From assembly GCA_007115705.1 (NCBI GenBank), contig QXEO01002115.1, positions 1,457,340 through 1,521,339 of the forward strand: a stretch of DNA of 64,000 nt, read 5' to 3'. Made by a program: the position numbers and the translations under genes. The DNA comes from Dactylis glomerata (taxonomy: Eukaryota; Streptophyta; Magnoliopsida; Poales; Poaceae). Numbering within the stretch: position 1 is the stretch's first letter; each line of letters opens with the position of its first letter. Below, piece after piece: positions 33,044 to 44,738 of the stretch. The notes under the pieces are model-generated. The model made no database searches, was not told the origin of the DNA, and saw only the letters and a list, made by a program, of their open reading frames with translations.

Positions 33044-33080
33044 AGTGCAGACTCTTGGCGTACACTCAAAGTAAACACCC
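33044..33080 (+). pseudogene. possible remnant of a duplicated kinase 3' end
   Basis: The stretch tgcagactcttggcgtacac resembles the kinase gene's last codons at 32717 (tgcaggctcttggcatacac), about 26 of 31 bases over the wider alignment. The match is short, so the call is tentative. Confidence 0.35.
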
Positions 33081-33926
33081 ATGGCTCTTGGCTTTTTTAA
33101 CCCTAAACCGTCACCTCCATTGAGGCAAAAAAAATATATATCATGATATAGGTTTACATCAACTTTCATTAACCTTAGTACAAGCCATTGAACGATCGGA
33201 AACAACTATACTTCTACTTCTAGCTGGCTATGATGCTGGTGGCGGCGGTGGGGCAACAAAACCACACTCCACTTCTAGAGACAGCATTGCGGCCGTGGTC
33301 GCCTCTAGGTCATCTACAGCTTGCGCGAGCTGGGCATGCAAGGCCGCGTCGTCGGGGTTGCCACACACCGCCACCATAAGTTCAAGGTGGCACTCTTGGA
33401 ATGCTTGCCGCCGGAGGTGCGTCGGTAGCATGACGTCGCCGATGACGTCCCACTAGAAAGACTCGCCGGTTGTCCTACTGCGGCAGCTCTCATCTCGTGG
33501 TAGCGTTCGAGAGCTGTCGGGTTGGCGCCGCCGCCCTCCCACCGACCCGTTGGATGCCGGGAGCTTGCCTTTCTCTCCCCCCATCACGGCGTCGAGCGCC
33601 ACTAGTTAGAAGACAGAGGCATGGCATGGTGCTCATTGGGAAGATGGGCGAATCCCTTCACCGCTGGCCTTAGCTATATAGCCTGCAGCTGGCCACGACA
33701 GGAAACGCCCTGAACACACGGGAAGCACCGGCAGGAAGACGCTGGAAGTGCACGGGGTAGGCACCGGTGGGAAACAAATTTGACCACCCACGGACAGGTT
33801 GGGCTGCTCCGCTAGAAGCACTAGCCAGGCCTGCCAGACCCCGATCCAAATTCGGTCCGGAACCCGACCCATCTAGACCGAATCGGACCGTTTTGGTCGC
33901 CGGTTTACGTCAGTTCGCTGGAGATG
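33081..33926 (-). mobile_element. possible TIR transposon carrying a short ORF
   Basis: Read on the minus strand, the block starts gggcatctccagcga (right edge about 33926, followed by tta), a terminus style seen in grass Harbinger-like elements. It has a TATA-like gctatatagct near 33670 and includes a 67-codon frame at 33228-33431 (ECHLELMVAVCGNPDD, then a Pro run). I do not recognise this protein. The other terminus is not found, so element type and borders are uncertain. Confidence 0.35.
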
Positions 33927-35339
33927 CCCTTAAGGAAAGCTTATCCATAAGGTCTAAGCATGATGTCAGCAAGCATGCAAGTAGTGTGGTGTATGTTCCA
34001 TGGATCCATAACTCTATCCTCAAAGGCGCACTTATTTTCCCGCTAACTCCGTGATAATTAATCATCTTTGTTTTGTCCAATGTTGACTGATCTTGGTTTG
34101 AAAATAATAAATATAACAGCTGTGGCAAAGCTATCAGACCCAAATCCCATCCACACCCACCACCTGATCGCGACATGCATCCACAAAGGAAGACAATGTT
34201 GCATGCTGATCTCCTCTGGCTGAATTCCCAGTCTGATCGTGAAGTATCGCGTGTGCCGCCATCACCGCGTGGAGAGCTGGAAGCGGCCGACAGCAAGAGC
34301 ACTTTATCTGAACTGAGAGCTCACCTGACGAAGCAATGGCGACCTCGATCTCACGTTTCTGCTGCTGTTCGTTGATATTCGACGCTTCCGCCGGTTGGAG
34401 AAACTGGCCGGCATCGCCAACAGGTGGAGCAGGTCACGGTACCGATCGATGTGAAACAAGTAAAGTGAGATGAACTGATCAGCACAGGATGTGGAGCCGT
34501 GCTTGCTATAGTGGGCTTTGGACCAAGACAGCGAACTATCGTCCTTGCTTGAATAAGATGAGCGACACAGGCCACACACATTTCTGGAAGATGGTCTTTC
34601 CTTATCGCCAGCAGGGTAAAACGTGTGAGGAGAATGATCTTCTTCATCGATTTTCTGATGCAACTCAATCTACATATGAAAATGAGAACATAGACAAATC
34701 TCTTCTCGCTGACAAGTGAATAGCAGAGGTCTAGAGGAGCAGCTAGCTCCAGGGTTCAAACCGGAAGACGTTACGACAAATCCAGCTGACACGGTTACTC
34801 GATCGCGCATTGTACTGGAGCATAAAACATTTTTATATAATGGGTTTTGGGCTACACGGCGCAAAGACGACAAACATCGAGCCATCATCAACATTCGAGA
34901 AACAATATTTTCTCGCAAAAGATGTTTGACTCACGTCACAGACACACACTTTCACAAGAAGATGGTCGACTCACGCCACAAGGAAAACTGGTAATGGAAA
35001 TTGTCAACTTATCTTTGTTCTGTAACTTTGAGTCATCTATTTTCTAAATGTGAATGGAATATACATAAAAGTTGAAAAACACATCTTCACAATTTAACGA
35101 GAGTTTGGTGACAGTACTTCGTACCTGAAACATGTTTGATGTCAATCATAATCACGGCCGTAAAATCTCCCTCACAAAGGGCCACTAAACATGGGAAGAA
35201 TCCGAACCGTCCCGCTACAAAGACGGAATTCAATAATGGGATCGCAAACAGTCAGGAGAATCACCACATTCGGGGGATGTCCTAAAGGAAAGCAAATCTT
35301 TTATTTTATTATCATCACAAACATTTTTCATGAAACAAC
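33927..35339. other. duplicated intergenic fragments
   Basis: Short stretches recur elsewhere: tcctcaaaggc...cccgctaa (34017, 41699 and 59673), 34480-34618 (again at 59360-59494), and aaatccagctg...gacacggttac (34778 and 41030). No convincing gene is seen. Reading frames near 34175-34375 and 34304-34663 look like chance overlaps. Confidence 0.45.
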
Positions 35340-36115
35340 ACAAATGATTTGCTATTTTTATTGATTAATAAAAAGAGATTTGCTCAATTAATTATCAGGT
35401 AACCACGCAAAAAACCAGTACAACACTGCCGGTTGAGCTGGCACATAACAACGATGCAACCAACACTATCAAGAGAAATACACCACCGAAGAAGCACACA
35501 AGCGTCATTGTTGTCGTTCCTCCATGACCAAGCGAACTCGACTTTGCCATCGACTTCCCCGGAAGATGCACTCACCGCAACAAGGATAGGGAGCCATTAT
35601 GACCGCCAAAGCAATCGGCCACACACGGTAACGATAATTCAGCCGCAAATCCGAGGACAATCTACAAAGGAGAACGATGCAGAGCTAGCGCCGCAAAGGA
35701 TCACTGAGCCGGACTACCTGAAGTTGTCATCATCGTCTTACGAACCTCATCGACGTGCTAACCTTGCCGCCGCAGCTCCAACTTCAAGCCCCAAAACAAG
35801 CCACAGTAAGCCCGCATACATGCCGTAGAAGATATGGCTACCACAGACATGTCGCGAATCCATCATTGCGCACCTTCATAGATGCTGCTCCACAAATCGT
35901 CCCCGACCACCAACAACCCAACTTCAAACGACGCCCTCAACAAGAAGATCATCGTGAAGCTGACATCGTGCGATCCGGCAAGCCCGGATCTAGGTTTTCC
36001 CCTGAAGAGCTTTGCACGTGGGGACGAGAGCTCATTGACGGCGCCTCCAGCAAGGTGACGGCGCCCATAGGCGCCGCCATCGTCATCCCCGAAAGGCCTA
36101 GCCTTTGTCGGCTGC
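35340..36115 (-). mobile_element. retroposon-like repeat
   Basis: A T/A-rich left end (minus-strand tail) leads into a GC-richer body without a coherent protein, like the repeat at 39455. It abuts the retained intron part of the I29 tandem copy at about 36120. No target duplication was found. Confidence 0.4.
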
Positions 36116-36206
36116 CTCACTCCCAAAATTTAACTCTGCTGAGAAATGGTACAAGCGGTCCTTTTTCTTCCCAAATCAAATTATAACTCTGCCTACTGAA
36201 CGACAG

Positions 36207-36517
36207 GAGGCCCCAACTCAGAAGTACATCCATATGCTGCAGCAAAACCCTACAAACATCTCCCTGTTGATGAGAATGCACTCAAGTCGGACGAAGCCAT
36301 GTGGGCCTTCTACGAGTACTTGTGCAAGTACCATGGCATATCACGTGACCGTGCTGAGATGGAACACCGGTTCAAGTTGTTTAGTCATACTGCAAGGCAT
36401 GTGCACGAAGTCAACAATGCTGCTCGTGGGAAGGGGGAGGCCAGGGTGGCAATGCCCAAATTTTCAGATTTGACCAAGGAGCAGAAAGCTCGTCTGCTGG
36501 GTCGTAAAAGAAAATGA
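36207..36517 (+). pseudogene. I29 inhibitor-like gene copy, last exon only
   Basis: The exon follows an acceptor (cgacag|gaggcccc) and encodes a complete I29 (cathepsin propeptide)-type domain. The ERFNIN-like spacing is kept in EMEHRFKLFSHTARHVHEVN. The reading frame is open to a TGA at 36515-36517, and a polyadenylation signal lies at 36647. Exon 1, present in the copy at 37780, is not found upstream; retroposon-like sequence occupies that place. It is probably a 5'-truncated tandem duplicate, although a distant exon 1 cannot be excluded. Confidence 0.65.
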
Positions 36518-36646
36518 ATTTCTCATGCACTCTTGTGTGACCCTTAAACTCTAAGTTATGGTTCTAAGTCATGCTTCTGTATGCCAAGACATGCATGCCT
36601 CTTAAGATATCTTGTCGCCTTGATGTTGAACTCATTTTATAGCTCT

Positions 36647-36652
36647 AATAAA
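36647..36652 (+). terminator. polyadenylation signal of the I29 tandem copy
   Basis: AATAAA in agctctaataaaagc, at the same place as in the second copy. Confidence 0.55.
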
Positions 36653-37779
36653 AGCTATATTAACGGTAATTAATCTGTATGTATATTGGATAAATATATT
36701 TCGCTTTGTTTTATGAGCTCAGTTAACTTTAATGTATACCTCAGCTCTACTTTATGTGTCTGCTCTGTTTTTTGCCTTTTTGTTCAACTTGGGAAACGAC
36801 TCACGGGCAGATAGGCTGAAATCCAGATCATAAATAGGACTATTGTGATTGTAATCGGGATGTTGCCTTTCAATGTAAAATACCTTGTTGGTGTTGATCT
36901 CCCTCTTGTTAATAAAACAAAGGGTCTGATATGAATAGGTAGGCACAAGACAAGATAAAATAGGATTAATCAGGTCGCATATGGTTTGTGAATTTCTGCA
37001 TTTTTTGTGCAATTTATGAATTAACATGTTCGATGCAGAGGCTGGCATAAATATAAGAACCTTGTGTTCCAGCAGTCCTTTGGCTCCCGGTTGTTGACTG
37101 CCTGTTCAGAGGCAAGATATAACTCTCAAATATGCATCATCGTGTCGTGGCGGGCTCATACTGGATGCATGTGTTTAATACCTCCAGCTTTGGGTGGGTA
37201 CATCAAATTTCCATGATGCGATATAGACTACACGAAATGAGATAGTACATTGTATCACGTATGTATATATATGTGCACATGCATACATGAAGCTGGTGAT
37301 AATTTGGCGGGGGCATAAATCTGGCGCTGCAGTGACGATCTCAGCGTCTTAATTTGAGGAAGCAATCCGCCGTGTTTGTTGTGGCGAGCTCAGCTGCATG
37401 CTGCACGAGAGGCGACGACCGAACGGAGGCGTTGTTTTATGCATGCGATCGAGCTACCATCGATCTAGGCCTCCAAGTCGGATAAATAGCCGCAGAGACT
37501 CTGATCGAACAGAGCGCAAGGCGTTGAGGGCAACGAAATGGCCAACCGAGCTCGCTGCTTTTTTTTTTTTTTGAGCTAGTACCGAGCTCGTTGCTGGCCT
37601 CGTGATGCGGGCCGAATGGGCTTGCTAGTACACAGGCCTCGTCCGACTCATACCAAGCCGGTAGGGTTTGCTTGCCTACGTCGGGAATTTCCAATCCAAT
37701 CGCAATTATCGGGGTTTTAGGCGGCTGCTAACCAGATCTATCGATCTATCCCCTCCGACGACTCCGATCGACCTAGGCT
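36653..37779. other. 3' flank of copy 1 and 5' flank of the I29 gene
   Basis: The first 400 bp repeat the 3' flank of copy 2 (38696-39040: ttttgccttt, caacttgg, aaacgactc, ggactattgtgattg), which shows a tandem duplication. The remainder holds a gataaatagc TATA-like site at 37481, a T-run at 37559-37572 and GC-rich leader sequence. No other gene. Confidence 0.5.
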
Positions 37780-38560
37780 ATGGCCTCCAACTCCGTCGTC
37801 TCCAAGCTCGTGCGGGCAGCCTTCGCAACCCAAGCCTTTCCCTTAGCTCGCCATGCAGCCGCCATCCGGGTCCGTGCAGGTAATAATCCCAGCTGGCTCT
37901 TTCGGAATTTGGGTATGAATCCTGAATGACTTCTTCTTACTTCCATACGGATGCTCCCGAGTTTAGTATACCTGAAATTCACATATAGTTTCTTGCGATC
38001 AGTAGATATATTGGAATACGTACAGTTTCTTATTAGCATATGGATCTATTCATCAGGACTTGTTTTGATCACCACGCTTCTAACAAAGTATCTTGTTTGA
38101 TCTAGTAATACCCGACTGATAACCTTTGTAATAGCTCTGCCTTATAGCAAGGCAAAATCAATCAGATTAACTCTGCTGAGAAATGCTACGTACTCAAATG
38201 ATCCTTTTTCTCTCTTCCGAATCCAAACTGTAACTCTGCCTAAACTGAACGACAGGAGGCCCCAAGTCAGAAGTAGCTTTACATGCTCCAACCGTACCCT
38301 GCAAGCCATATCTCCCTGTCGACGAGAACGCGCTCAAGTCTGATGAAGCCATGTGGGACTTCTACGAGTACTGGTGCAAATTTCATGGCGTATCACGCGA
38401 CCGTCCTGAGATGGAACGTCGGTTCAAGTTCTTTACCGATACTGCTAGGAGTGTGCACAATTACAACAGTAGGGCTTCTGGATCTGGCAGATCGTCAATG
38501 ACCGAATGGGCAGATCTGAGCAGGGAGGAGAAACGTCGTATATTTGGTGGAAGAAAATGA
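37780..38560 (+). CDS. small stand-alone I29 (cathepsin propeptide) inhibitor-like protein
   Basis: Two exons, 37780-37879 and 38256-38560, join at consensus borders (gtgcag|gtaata and gacag|gaggcc) to give 134 aa. Residues 1-33 are Arg/Ala/Ser-rich without acidic residues, like a mitochondrial or plastid presequence. Residues 60-125 form an I29-type domain, with W67 and an ERFNIN-like series E85, R89, F93, T96, V100, N104. There is no protease domain after it. I29 domains normally block papain-like proteases as their propeptide, and stand-alone versions are known as inhibitors. Target and location here are inferred. AATAAA lies at 38690. A truncated tandem copy sits 2 kb upstream. Confidence 0.75.
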
Positions 38561-38689
38561 ATTTCTCATGTACTCTTGTGTGAGCCTTATTAAGCTCTAG
38601 GGTATGCTTCTGTATGCCAAGACATGCCTCTAATAAGCTATCTAGCAGTATCGTGTGTCAGCTTTGATCTTGAACTCATTTTTAGCTCT

Positions 38690-38695
38690 AATAAA
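38690..38695 (+). terminator. polyadenylation signal of the I29 gene
   Basis: AATAAA in gctctaataaaagcc, 130 bp after the stop. Confidence 0.6.
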
Positions 38696-39263
38696 AGCCA
38701 TATTAACTCTAGTAATCTGTGTGTATATTGGACAAATATATTTTGCTCTGGTATAGTATGAGCTCAGTCAACTGTAATAAATAACTCGGTTCTACTTTGT
38801 GTGTCTGCTCCGTTTTTTGCCTTTTGGTTCAACTTGGCAAACGACTCGTGGGCGGATAGGCCGGAATCCAGATTATAAGTAGGACTATTGTGATTGGGAT
38901 GTTGCCATTCAATGTAAAATCCTTGTGTTGTTGCTTTCCTTCAAGTTAATAAAACAAGGGGTATGATATGAATTGGATTAGGCAAAAAACAAGATAAAAG
39001 AGGATTAATCAAGTCGCATAAGGTTTGTAAACCTCTGCAGTTTATTTGACTGCATATGATTTCCTTGTAGTTGCATAAGCAGCTAAGGCGTATGCCCACT
39101 AAACCACGTCTATTCTGACTTTGGTTGATTTCCTTCCCTTTGGTTGCTGGTGTTCCTTTGATAATTGTTTGTCTCTATGGTTTTGACTATTATGGTCTAT
39201 TTCAGATCTTACATGTTCTCATTTGCTGCGACGAGTCATACAAATGCCTTTGGTTATATGCTG

Positions 39264-39346
39264 CTACCTCCGATTCTAAATGTAAGATGTTTTGACAGGC
39301 TAAAATAGCCTACCAAAAGGCTTATATTATGGGAGAATGGTAGTAG
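39264..39346. mobile_element. short Stowaway-type MITE
   Basis: The ends ctacctccgattctaaat and atgggagaatggtagta are mutated Tc1/mariner Stowaway termini about 80 bp apart. The borders are good to a few bases. Confidence 0.55.
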
Positions 39347-39449
39347 CAAATTTAACAGCAACCGTTAGAAGAAAATAGTACTATGTAGGTTGATGATAGT
39401 GTGTTTCAGTCTTAGATTTCCTTATTTGCTATTAAATTTTTTTACTTAT

Positions 39450-40480
39450 TATTTTCAAACTGGGGAAGCCTCGGTCTGTCCATTAAAATGATGCATATGA
39501 CTTTCTTTTATTTTAATTAATCAACAATAGATGGCAAAACTCTTACATCAATCATACAAACAGGAGCCACCAAAAGCAGTATCAAACTAGTACAACGCAA
39601 GAGGATAAACACGAGGCCTTGTGTCTGATCACTGCGAGCGCTGACTCCCCGGCACAATCCAGAGATAGCGCCTTGTGCGGTGTTCTGTAAAAGTTAGCTC
39701 CACCGGTTTTCGTGAACCCATCTCCAGGTTGATACACCGAAGCGCAGACCCCCACTAGACCAACCATCGATCAACGCCACTATGGCGCCAAACGGTGCCC
39801 CCACCCTACACGAGTCCATCAAAGCACGTCTGTCATCGAGACTCCGCTGCACCACACCACCAAGACCCGACATCATCGACGTGGAACATACACACCACTC
39901 CACCTCTTGCCGCCACCATCCAGTAGCTGCTCCAAAAACGATGACCCCAAGAGGAAGAGCGACACTGAGGTGCAGCCATCGCCCGATCCGGGAGACACCA
40001 GATCAAGGGTTTCCCCGGAGCAGCACGAGTGAGAATTTGATGATGACATGGACGATGCCTTGAACAAGGTAATGTCACAAAGGATACCGACATCACCAGT
40101 CGTTACCAGGATTAAAGCTCGATTTTCATCGGCAGCCTCATCTCTCAAACTCGATGTCGGCACTATATGCAGGATCATGAATCCACACCCAGCCGGTCGA
40201 CCTACTCCCGCAGAGAAGATTGTCACCATGATGCCTGGTACCGCCATCCCAGAAGACCTCGTGCTATGGGACAAGCACCAAAGCCTCCACATGCCATCCA
40301 GTGACAACACGATGACACAGGCGAAACAGATCGCACCCGGCCCGTCTATGCCCATTCTCTAGATCGGCGCCATGACCACCGCACCACCCGTTGCCGTGGA
40401 CCATCACCAATGACCTGCCGAGCCCCGCTGACCGTCGTCGTCCCACGGCACCATCTAAGGCCATCTGCGTTGATCGCGAG
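39450..40480 (-). mobile_element. retroposon-like repeat
   Basis: The left end (actggggaagcctcggtctg ... atgatgcatatgac) resembles the 65-bp retroposon tail at 41744 (cggagaatcccagcctctgc ... atgatacatatggc). The body is GC-rich with overlapping unconvincing frames on both strands. Right border approximate. Confidence 0.4.
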
Positions 40481-41129
40481 TGAGGACGAGCAGCACGAGA
40501 GGCAATATATACTCCGTGTTGTTTTATGCATGCGACTTCCGTCCACACAACGCGCGATCCTACATGCAAGGTTAAGTAGGAGGTAGGACGGATCGCGTCG
40601 TAGGCAGAGTTGCAAACTGCATTTAGAAGTAGAGACTCGCCTCGCGTACTCTCGACGTACTCCTTCTACATATGATGGGCATCGACGCTGGCCACCACGC
40701 TCATGCAGCTCTTCGTTCGGATGGCTCGCGTGACCGTGCTCGCTGCCCACGTTCCACGAATGTACATAGTTGATGGAGGTGATTAGTCTGACCGTGCAGA
40801 CCTTACATGCCTAGCAGCAGGCATTTGAGTGGCCGCAGAAATGAGGCGCCATGCCTAGTCGCCCGCTGCTTTGACTTCCTTGTTCCGTTCCCGTCAAAAC
40901 ATCAGTTGCTGATGTGACGGGGCGAGCGATCGAATCATTTACCCATGCTAAAAAAGGCTTGATGATCTGATAAAGCATGATCTGCCAGGACTTAAAAACA
41001 TTGATGATCTAACTTGGCAGGGATTACGATAAATCCAGCTGCTGACACGGTTACCTGGGAAAGTGAAAAGCAATGCATGGGACCCATCGTTGTGCATTTT
41101 ACTGGAGCATGCGTGAGTAGCAGTGCACA
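40481..41129. other. unassigned intergenic sequence
   Basis: No domain recognised. Part of 41020-41110 resembles 34770-34830. Nothing else found. Confidence 0.35.
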
Positions 41130-41611
41130 AGAAAACTAACATTCCAAATATAAACTAACATGAGTATACCTACTTTTCTGAATTTGTAGATTCAGTTTCA
41201 CTAGTATTTGCATAACCTGATATGATCCAGATTAAATAACAAGCAAGTACACAAAAAATACTACTCGTTTAGTTAAGAAGTATTGGTCAATTAGGAACCA
41301 ACTTCATAAAACTGTAGTGAAACACGTACGAGGAAGAGCTCGCTTAGTTAAGAAGTATTGGTCCATTAGGAACCAACTTCATATGTAACTGAACCTGAAC
41401 GCCAACTAACTTGCCAAATAAAAACTAACATGAGTATACCTACTGTCTGAATTTGTAGATTCAGTTTCACTAGTATTTGCATAACCTGATATGATCCAGA
41501 TTAAATAACAAGCAACTACACAAAATACTACTCGTTTAGTTAAGAAGTATTGGTCAATTAGGAACCAACTCCCAGAAAAACTGTAGTGAAACACGTACGA
41601 GGAAGAGCTCG
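41130..41611 (+). repeat. tandem duplication, about 270-bp unit
   Basis: The series actaacatgagtatacctac ... gataataaca-like text ... gaaacacgtacgaggaagag occurs at 41153-41340 and again at 41424-41610 with few changes. Part of it (agttaagaagtattgg) occurs a third time at 41346. Confidence 0.85.
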
Positions 41612-42945
41612 ACTGCTTGCCTTCGCCTCCGCCCAGCAGTCAGTACCGCCATGCCATCTCTCCTTTCCAAGCGGTGTATAATTCGCCAATAATATATATC
41701 CTCAAAGGCCCTCTTGTTTCCCCGCTAAATTCTTCCTAATCATATTTTTTTTCGAAACGGAGAATCCCAGCCTCTGCATCAATATGATACATATGGCCCT
41801 TTATTAACTCTTCCTAATCATATAATCATTCACAGGTCGCCAGCAGCATATAAAGATTTCATTTTTACATAAACAGCAGCTTTTTCATTAAAGAAGGGGG
41901 AAAAGGATCCAAAGACTCCAGCAACAACAACTGGTCAACAAAACGAGACCATGAAGAAAAAGAATGAACCAGCTCTTAGAAAACTTTAGAGAAACACGTA
42001 CCAGGAAGAGCTCGCCGGCCAACCGGCAAATCACCGACGTGATAGAGGAGAGACTGCTCGCCTCCAGACGACTGTCATGCCATCTCCTTTTCCTCTCCTC
42101 TCCTCTCCTTGCCAAAGTCCAAAGTCACAAGTCACGCGCTACCCGCACGCGGCTCTTGCGACGATGGTCTCATATCTATAGATGGAGCAGGCTAGAGATG
42201 CGGCCAGATTTTGGTTCTACCTTTGCAGCTTCAATCCATGTAAATATTGTTCACATGAGATAGAGAATCAACTGTTTAGCAAAAGTTTCAAGCGTGTTCT
42301 GTGTGGCTAGTAAAAACTTAGCCCACGGATACTGTGTACAGGAACATAACTTGCCACGTCTATACCATCCTCCATTTTAGAGTCAAGCTATCAAAGCTGG
42401 ATCATAAATTAACAGTAACTACAATATGTGTAATCGAATCAAAGAGAATGAATTACACATCCATAAGGTCCAAGAACTGTTTCAAGGTTACAAGAACGAC
42501 CACCACACACAGCTACAGAGATACCATATTGAGTTCAAGATACCATCAAAGAAACAACATCAGCTAGCCTTAAAAATTATGAGTCTTAGAGAGCCAAGAA
42601 TACACAGCTAGCTACCCTAAATCTTCCAGGGCATATACATCAGCCACATAGCTACAACAAGCAACAACCAACAGCACACTCGAGGCCACCAGAAGCTCCA
42701 CCCCTCCCATACACTGATCGGGTGCCATTCTACATCCGCTTGCTAGCATCAGCTATACATATCAAGACAAGCATCATCACAAAACAGGATACATCAGGTT
42801 CGCATCCACTTCTCCAGTACATGAGCGCGACGACAAACCTCCATGTATTGCTCCAGCATCGCGTCCAGCTACACAAATAATAGCATCTCAAGCACTTGGT
42901 ACTGTATATAGCAGTATACATTGTTTGCGAGGACACAAGTGTCAC
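41522..42945 (+). repeat. segmental duplication, copy A
   Basis: It is collinear and highly similar to 59497-61363. It differs by a 65-bp retroposon (41744) and lacks the 528 bp present at 60133-60660. No convincing gene; frames such as 42334-42567 and 42730-42945 are conserved only because the DNA is nearly identical. Confidence 0.85.
41744..41808 (-). mobile_element. 65-bp retroposon fragment with 13-bp target-site duplication
   Basis: It is flanked by tcttcctaatcat (41731-41743 and 41809-41821) and starts with a T-run. The duplicate segment at 59704-59723 shows the empty site. Confidence 0.85.
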
Positions 42946-43473
42946 AGCTTATTTGGACACATGTAGCATAATCTCTTCTTTCAAATGAAAATAAAATTTC
43001 CTATGTACAAATGACTTTGGCATTGGTATACCAACCATGCTAACAAAAACAGCAATAACTTTGGTATTCACTAGATTATCAAGCCACTCAGTTTCCTAGT
43101 TAACTTCCATGTTTCAAAAGGGAAAAGAAGAAAAGGGATACATGCCATCCAAAAGGGAGAGGGAGAAGATGGAATGGAAAGGCAAACTATTGTCTTTTGT
43201 TATAGTCACTAGGGCAGTGAGTGTCATTAACTTTATATTCATATGTAAGTAAAATTCATCCTACCGTAGATTACAGCTGATCCAAATTACAGCCAGTTCA
43301 AACTTCCAAGTACTGCACTAACTTCTGGGGCATTGTGTTAAAATGGAATGAATGTGGTGTCCTCATACAGGAAAAGCTTTACTGACTGAACTTCAAAATT
43401 GACCTCAAGATCATTCCAAACCCCATATAGCAACCTCCCCAATATGTTTCCCAAAGCACATATTTACGCAGTG
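42946..43473. other. no recognised feature
   Basis: Sequence past the edge of the segmental duplication. No domain or repeat seen. Confidence 0.35.
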
Positions 43474-44125
43474 GAGAGCTCATCAGAAAAAGCCTGTCCC
43501 AGTGGAGAGCTCGAAGTGTTTCCTCATGAGCTACCTGGAGTCCTTGATGGCCATCCGGGAACATGGGGATGTCGATGTGGAGAAAGGTAAGCAAGTCGTC
43601 TCCTGTGTGCAGGGCTTTAGCAGGGATAAACCTCGCGAAGAAGAACGCAACAAGAAGGTTAAGCAGAAGTGGACACTGCCAGCAGCGGGGACGACCAAAC
43701 TGAATGTAGATGGCTCATTTACGCTGGACGACCGAGCGGGTGCTGGGACGATCCTTCGAGATAGCACAGGTGCAGTAATCTTCACCACTTGTTGACACCT
43801 CCAAGACTGTCGAGACGCGCTGGAGTCTGAACTGGCGTCTATTGAAGAGGAGCTGGCCCTAGCCTTGCACTGGACAAGGAACCCAATCACCGTGGAGACT
43901 GATTACTCAAATCTTTCGAGCCATGCAAGGACGATTTCTGTGATCCAAGAGAGGATGAGGGAAAGAAAGACTAGGGTAATGAAAGTCAGCCGTGAAGCAA
44001 ATTGTGCAAGTCATGGCCTGGCTCAATTGGGTAGAGTAGATGGTGAGAACCGCACTGTGGCTGCGGAGCTTTCCGCCTGAGATTGCCGCGGCAATAAACT
44101 CTGATTGTACTCACCCTGTCATTTA
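43474..44125 (+). pseudogene. LINE ORF2 C-terminal fragment with RNase H-like domain
   Basis: The frame 43502-43795 includes WTLPAAGTTKLNVDGSFTLD, the start of the plant LINE RNase H-like domain with its first catalytic Asp, and ends at a stop (TTCxxCTTGTTGA) near 43793. The domain continues in broken frames through PRNPITVE-like and REANCASHGLAQ sequence to about 44080. It is closely related to 57000-57470. The 5' part and reverse transcriptase are missing. A MITE splits its 3' untranslated region. Confidence 0.75.
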
Positions 44126-44377
44126 GGGCCTGTTTGGTTCCCAGCCATAATTTGCCAAGCCAAAGTTTGGTAAATTATGGCAGCCACAAAGTGTGGCTAA
44201 GAAATTAGAAGCCAAACTTTGGCAAGAGTTGGCAAGAAAATTAACTCTATGATAAGTGTGCCATATAATTAATAAAGTGTGGCAAACTACAAGTGTGGCA
44301 AAACCAAACACAAGCCAAACAACTTGTGGCTGCCAAAATTTAGCTTGACAAACTGTGGCTGAGAACCAAACAAGCCC
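44126..44377. mobile_element. Tourist-type MITE, 252 bp
   Basis: The ends gggcctgtttggttcccagcc and ggctgagaaccaaacaagccc form a near-perfect inverted repeat, flanked by tta (44123-44125, 44378-44380). The related LINE at 57449 shows the empty site (catttaataat). Confidence 0.9.
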
Positions 44378-44419
44378 TTAATAATTAATATCTCTTTTCC
44401 TGGCAAAAAAACCTGGTTA

Positions 44420-44738
44420 GACTAGTCGCAATAGTGAGTATCATACACAAATACACTAGTATCATGCATATGATACTAGTTTAGGATACCACTTTTACAA
44501 TGCATAGTATCATAAAGTAGTATCATAGTTCAATAATATTTATTGTTTTGTAGAATCTCAATGCAAATATGTGTACAAGATGTATTTGTCACTAACTTTT
44601 CTAAATCGACATGCTATGATACAGTATCATGATATGATACCACACTCACATCTCTCCTTATTAATTATGGTGCCACATCAGCTTTTTATATGCATGTAGT
44701 GCATAATACTAACTATGATACTCCCAATGTGAGTAGTC
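44420..44738. mobile_element. Tourist-like MITE, 319 bp
   Basis: Same family as 27994-28291: gactagtcgcaatagtgag at the left and ccaatgtgagtagtc at the right, with target duplication tta (44417-44419, 44739-44741). The site at 57488 is empty. Confidence 0.88.

Noticed and set aside
33081..33926. Host gene with ORF 33228-33431
   Set aside because: The short frame sits in sequence with a transposon-like terminus and TATA-like site; kept only as a possible element.
34175..34663. Possible small gene (ATG at 34336 in good context)
   Set aside because: Three frames overlap, none has a domain or splice support, and the region is a patchwork of duplicated fragments.
39833..40750. Several overlapping frames of 87-160 aa
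   Set aside because: All lie in a retroposon-like repeat or its flank; no consistent protein.
42334..42567. ORF conserved between 42334 and 60763
   Set aside because: The conservation follows from the segmental duplication of the whole region, and substitutions do not look coding-constrained.
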